Shown here one piece after another: positions 62,636-64,000 of a stretch of 64,000 nt of DNA. The notes under the pieces were generated by a model. The model saw only the letters and a program-made list of their open reading frames with translations. It was not told the origin of the DNA and searched no databases. A program made the position numbers and the translations under genes. Source of the stretch: VRUE01 sp963732225 (GTDB taxonomy: Bacteria > Actinomycetota > Thermoleophilia > Solirubrobacterales > 70-9); contig CAVSYR010000002.1 of the NCBI GenBank assembly GCA_963732225.1, positions 868,001 through 932,000 of the forward strand, in the 5' to 3' direction. Every line of letters starts with the position of its first letter. Position 1 is the first letter of the stretch.

Positions 62636-64000
62636 CGCTCGTCGTCCTCGTCGTCGCTCACCGGCTCGACCGGCGCCCGGTCGCGGCGGCAGATCGGCGC
62701 GAAGTCACAGAAGGTCGGGCAGATGCCGTGGTTGCGCAGTCCCTCGCGCGGGCCGGGATCGCGATCGATCTGGCCCGCTCGCATGCGGGCGACGATCTCG
62801 CCGGCGCGGCGGCGGGCATCGGCGAGCAGCTCGTCGAACTCCTCCCGCTCGACGCTGTCGGTCTTGGCGAGCCCGTAGCCGCCAAGCTCAGCCGCGGCCT
62901 CCTCCAGCACCAACCCCCGCGGCCGGCGCTCCGAGGTGGCCCGCAGCGGGTGGTAAAGGCCGCCGACGATCTCCGCTCCCCAGAGCTCGGCAACGGCGAT
63001 CAGGTAGAGCTGCAACTGCAGCTTCGCCTCCTCCTCCAGCTTCACCCGCGGCGAGACTTTGCTCGAGAGCTTGTAGTCGAGGACGAGGGCGCGCCCGTCG
63101 GCCGCCCGGTCGACCCGGTCGATCGCTCCGTGCAGGCGCCAGCCGTCAATCTCGAGCGTGGGTTGCTCCACCTCCTCGGACTCCGAGAACCCCGCCTCCA
63201 ACAGCCAGGGCTCGAAGCCGGCCATCTCCCGGCGTGCCTCCTCGGCGAGGAAGCGCGCGAGCAGTCCCTCGATGCGGGCCAGCATGGCCCGCTCGGCCGG
63301 GTGCTCGCCGAGCCCTTTCGCCGTCGCGATCTCTCCCACCAGCTCCTGGCTGCGGGCGATCCACGCCGTCAGCGAGGCGGGCCGGGGCAGGGGATCGCCA
63401 CCGGGTCGCTCCTTGTATAGGGAGAAGAGGGCGGCGTGCACGATGCCGCCCTGGACGAGCGGGTCGGGGGCGGGGTCGAGTGGCTGGGGTGAGAGCTCGT
63501 GCGAGACGAACCAGCGGTAGGAGCAGACGTCGAAGCCCTCCAGGGTGGTCCCTCCGTAGGCGTGGACGTCGCCGAGCGCCGCGATCACCGCCGGGTTCGA
63601 GAGCGGGCCGGGGGCGCGAGTGGCGGCCTCGGCGGCGCGGGCGCTCGCCAGGCGACCCCGGACCCGATCGGCGATCGCATCCTCGGCACCGGCGAGCTCC
63701 AGCAACTGCTCAGCGTCGGCGCGCGTGCCAGCGGCAGCGATCGCCCGGGCCAGTTCGGTCTCCGAGGGCGCATCGGCGACGCGGTGGACGACCTCGGCCA
63801 GGCCGCGGCCGCGCGGCTCGCTCCCGCTTGGCTCCAGCATCTGCCTGACGTCCTCGATGAAGGGCGAGGGCGCCTCGGCACCACCGTTCTCGTCGCTGTC
63901 GCGGTAGGAGAGGAAGAGCCTGCGTCTCGGCAGCGCCAGGCAGACGTGGAAGAGGTAGCGCTCCTCGGCGCTGCTGTCGTGGCGCGGCAGCAGGCCGAGC
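62632..64000 (-). CDS. AddB-type helicase/nuclease subunit, 3' part (start outside window)
   Basis: The frame stays open to the right edge (RHDSSAEERYLFHVCLALPR is encoded by 63867-63990 before the first internal Met), so at least 456 codons of a longer gene are present. The visible part has the end of a UvrD-like domain and a RecB-type nuclease: HGAIDRVDRAADGRALVLDY ending in the DYK motif, with LQLQLYLIAVAELWGAEIVG. Cys in CSYRWFVSHEL and CPTFCDFAPIC are positioned to hold an iron-sulfur cluster as in AddB. Partner of the downstream helicase gene through the GTGA overlap. Confidence 0.85.
   Translation of the reverse strand, partial: LGLLPRHDSSAEERYLFHVCLALPRRRLFLSYRDSDENGGAEAPSPFIEDVRQMLEPSGSEPRGRGLAEVVHRVADAPSETELARAIAAAGTRADAEQLLELAGAEDAIADRVRGRLASARAAEAATRAPGPLSNPAVIAALGDVHAYGGTTLEGFDVCSYRWFVSHELSPQPLDPAPDPLVQGGIVHAALFSLYKERPGGDPLPRPASLTAWIARSQELVGEIATAKGLGEHPAERAMLARIEGLLARFLAEEARREMAGFEPWLLEAGFSESEEVEQPTLEIDGWRLHGAIDRVDRAADGRALVLDYKLSSKVSPRVKLEEEAKLQLQLYLIAVAELWGAEIVGGLYHPLRATSERRPRGLVLEEAAAELGGYGLAKTDSVEREEFDELLADARRRAGEIVARMRAGQIDRDPGPREGLRNHGICPTFCDFAPICRRDRAPVEPVSDDEDDER

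Overview
The window is one continuous piece of a GC-rich (roughly 68-70 percent by eye) bacterial chromosome. Gene content points to an actinobacterium of the Thermoleophilia/Solirubrobacterales type: an N-terminally extended CarD, DisA, a SigH-like sigma factor, an F420-type LLM oxidoreductase, many acyl-CoA dehydrogenases, a MarP-like membrane protease, AddAB recombination nuclease, and a secreted repeat protein with INGGS/IKKQTIGGGKL-like segments. The assignment is inference from gene families; no rRNA is present. No phage, insertion sequence or CRISPR array was seen.

Layout. 1-15 kb: an old conserved block that resembles the Firmicutes order clpC-(radA)-disA-ispD-ispF-cysS-rlmB-sigH. Here radA is absent, and an aldo/keto reductase, MFS transporter, carD, DUF389 membrane protein, PHP phosphatase, a frameshifted acyl-CoA synthetase and a coiled-coil protein are inserted. 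15-26 kb: tRNA-Thr(TGT), membrane proteins, a glyoxalase-fold dioxygenase, an iron alcohol dehydrogenase, a PlsC-GpsA fusion, an ECF sigma factor with a membrane partner, a zinc-ribbon rhomboid protease, a BtuF-like protein and a CNNM/CorC protein. 25-36 kb: fatty acyl/acyl-CoA catabolism (3-hydroxyacyl-CoA dehydrogenase, thiolase, three acyl-CoA dehydrogenases, LLM oxidoreductase), with an identical palindromic operator before the thiolase and the last dehydrogenase; cell-envelope and small genes lie between. 36-46 kb: zinc/cation efflux, M23 peptidase, a surface protein with a SigB-like promoter, then the aspartate-pathway operon lysA-hom-thrC-thrB, followed by a low-GC DUF4258/DUF2283 pair. 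46-64 kb: gltB without gltD, FHA and coiled-coil genes, lipoprotein, penicillin-binding protein, MarP-like protease, HxlR regulator, xseA-xseB and addA-addB (addB runs off the right edge).

Two things stand out beyond the genes. First, gene starts follow two styles: many genes carry a TANNNT box 6-8 nt before an ATG/GTG/TTG and no Shine-Dalgarno (probable leaderless mRNAs), while others have strong Shine-Dalgarno sequences, including two that seem to serve ATT or ATC start codons. Second, the window carries several compact structured repeats. One class has a conserved structured core held between 21-28 bp perfect or near-perfect inverted arms that differ completely from copy to copy. The other is an 82-nt element present twice with compensatory base changes. 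Most lie within about 12 nt after a stop codon, in the sense direction of that gene; two other long inverted repeats sit inside cysS. I regard these as the best candidates for something undescribed.
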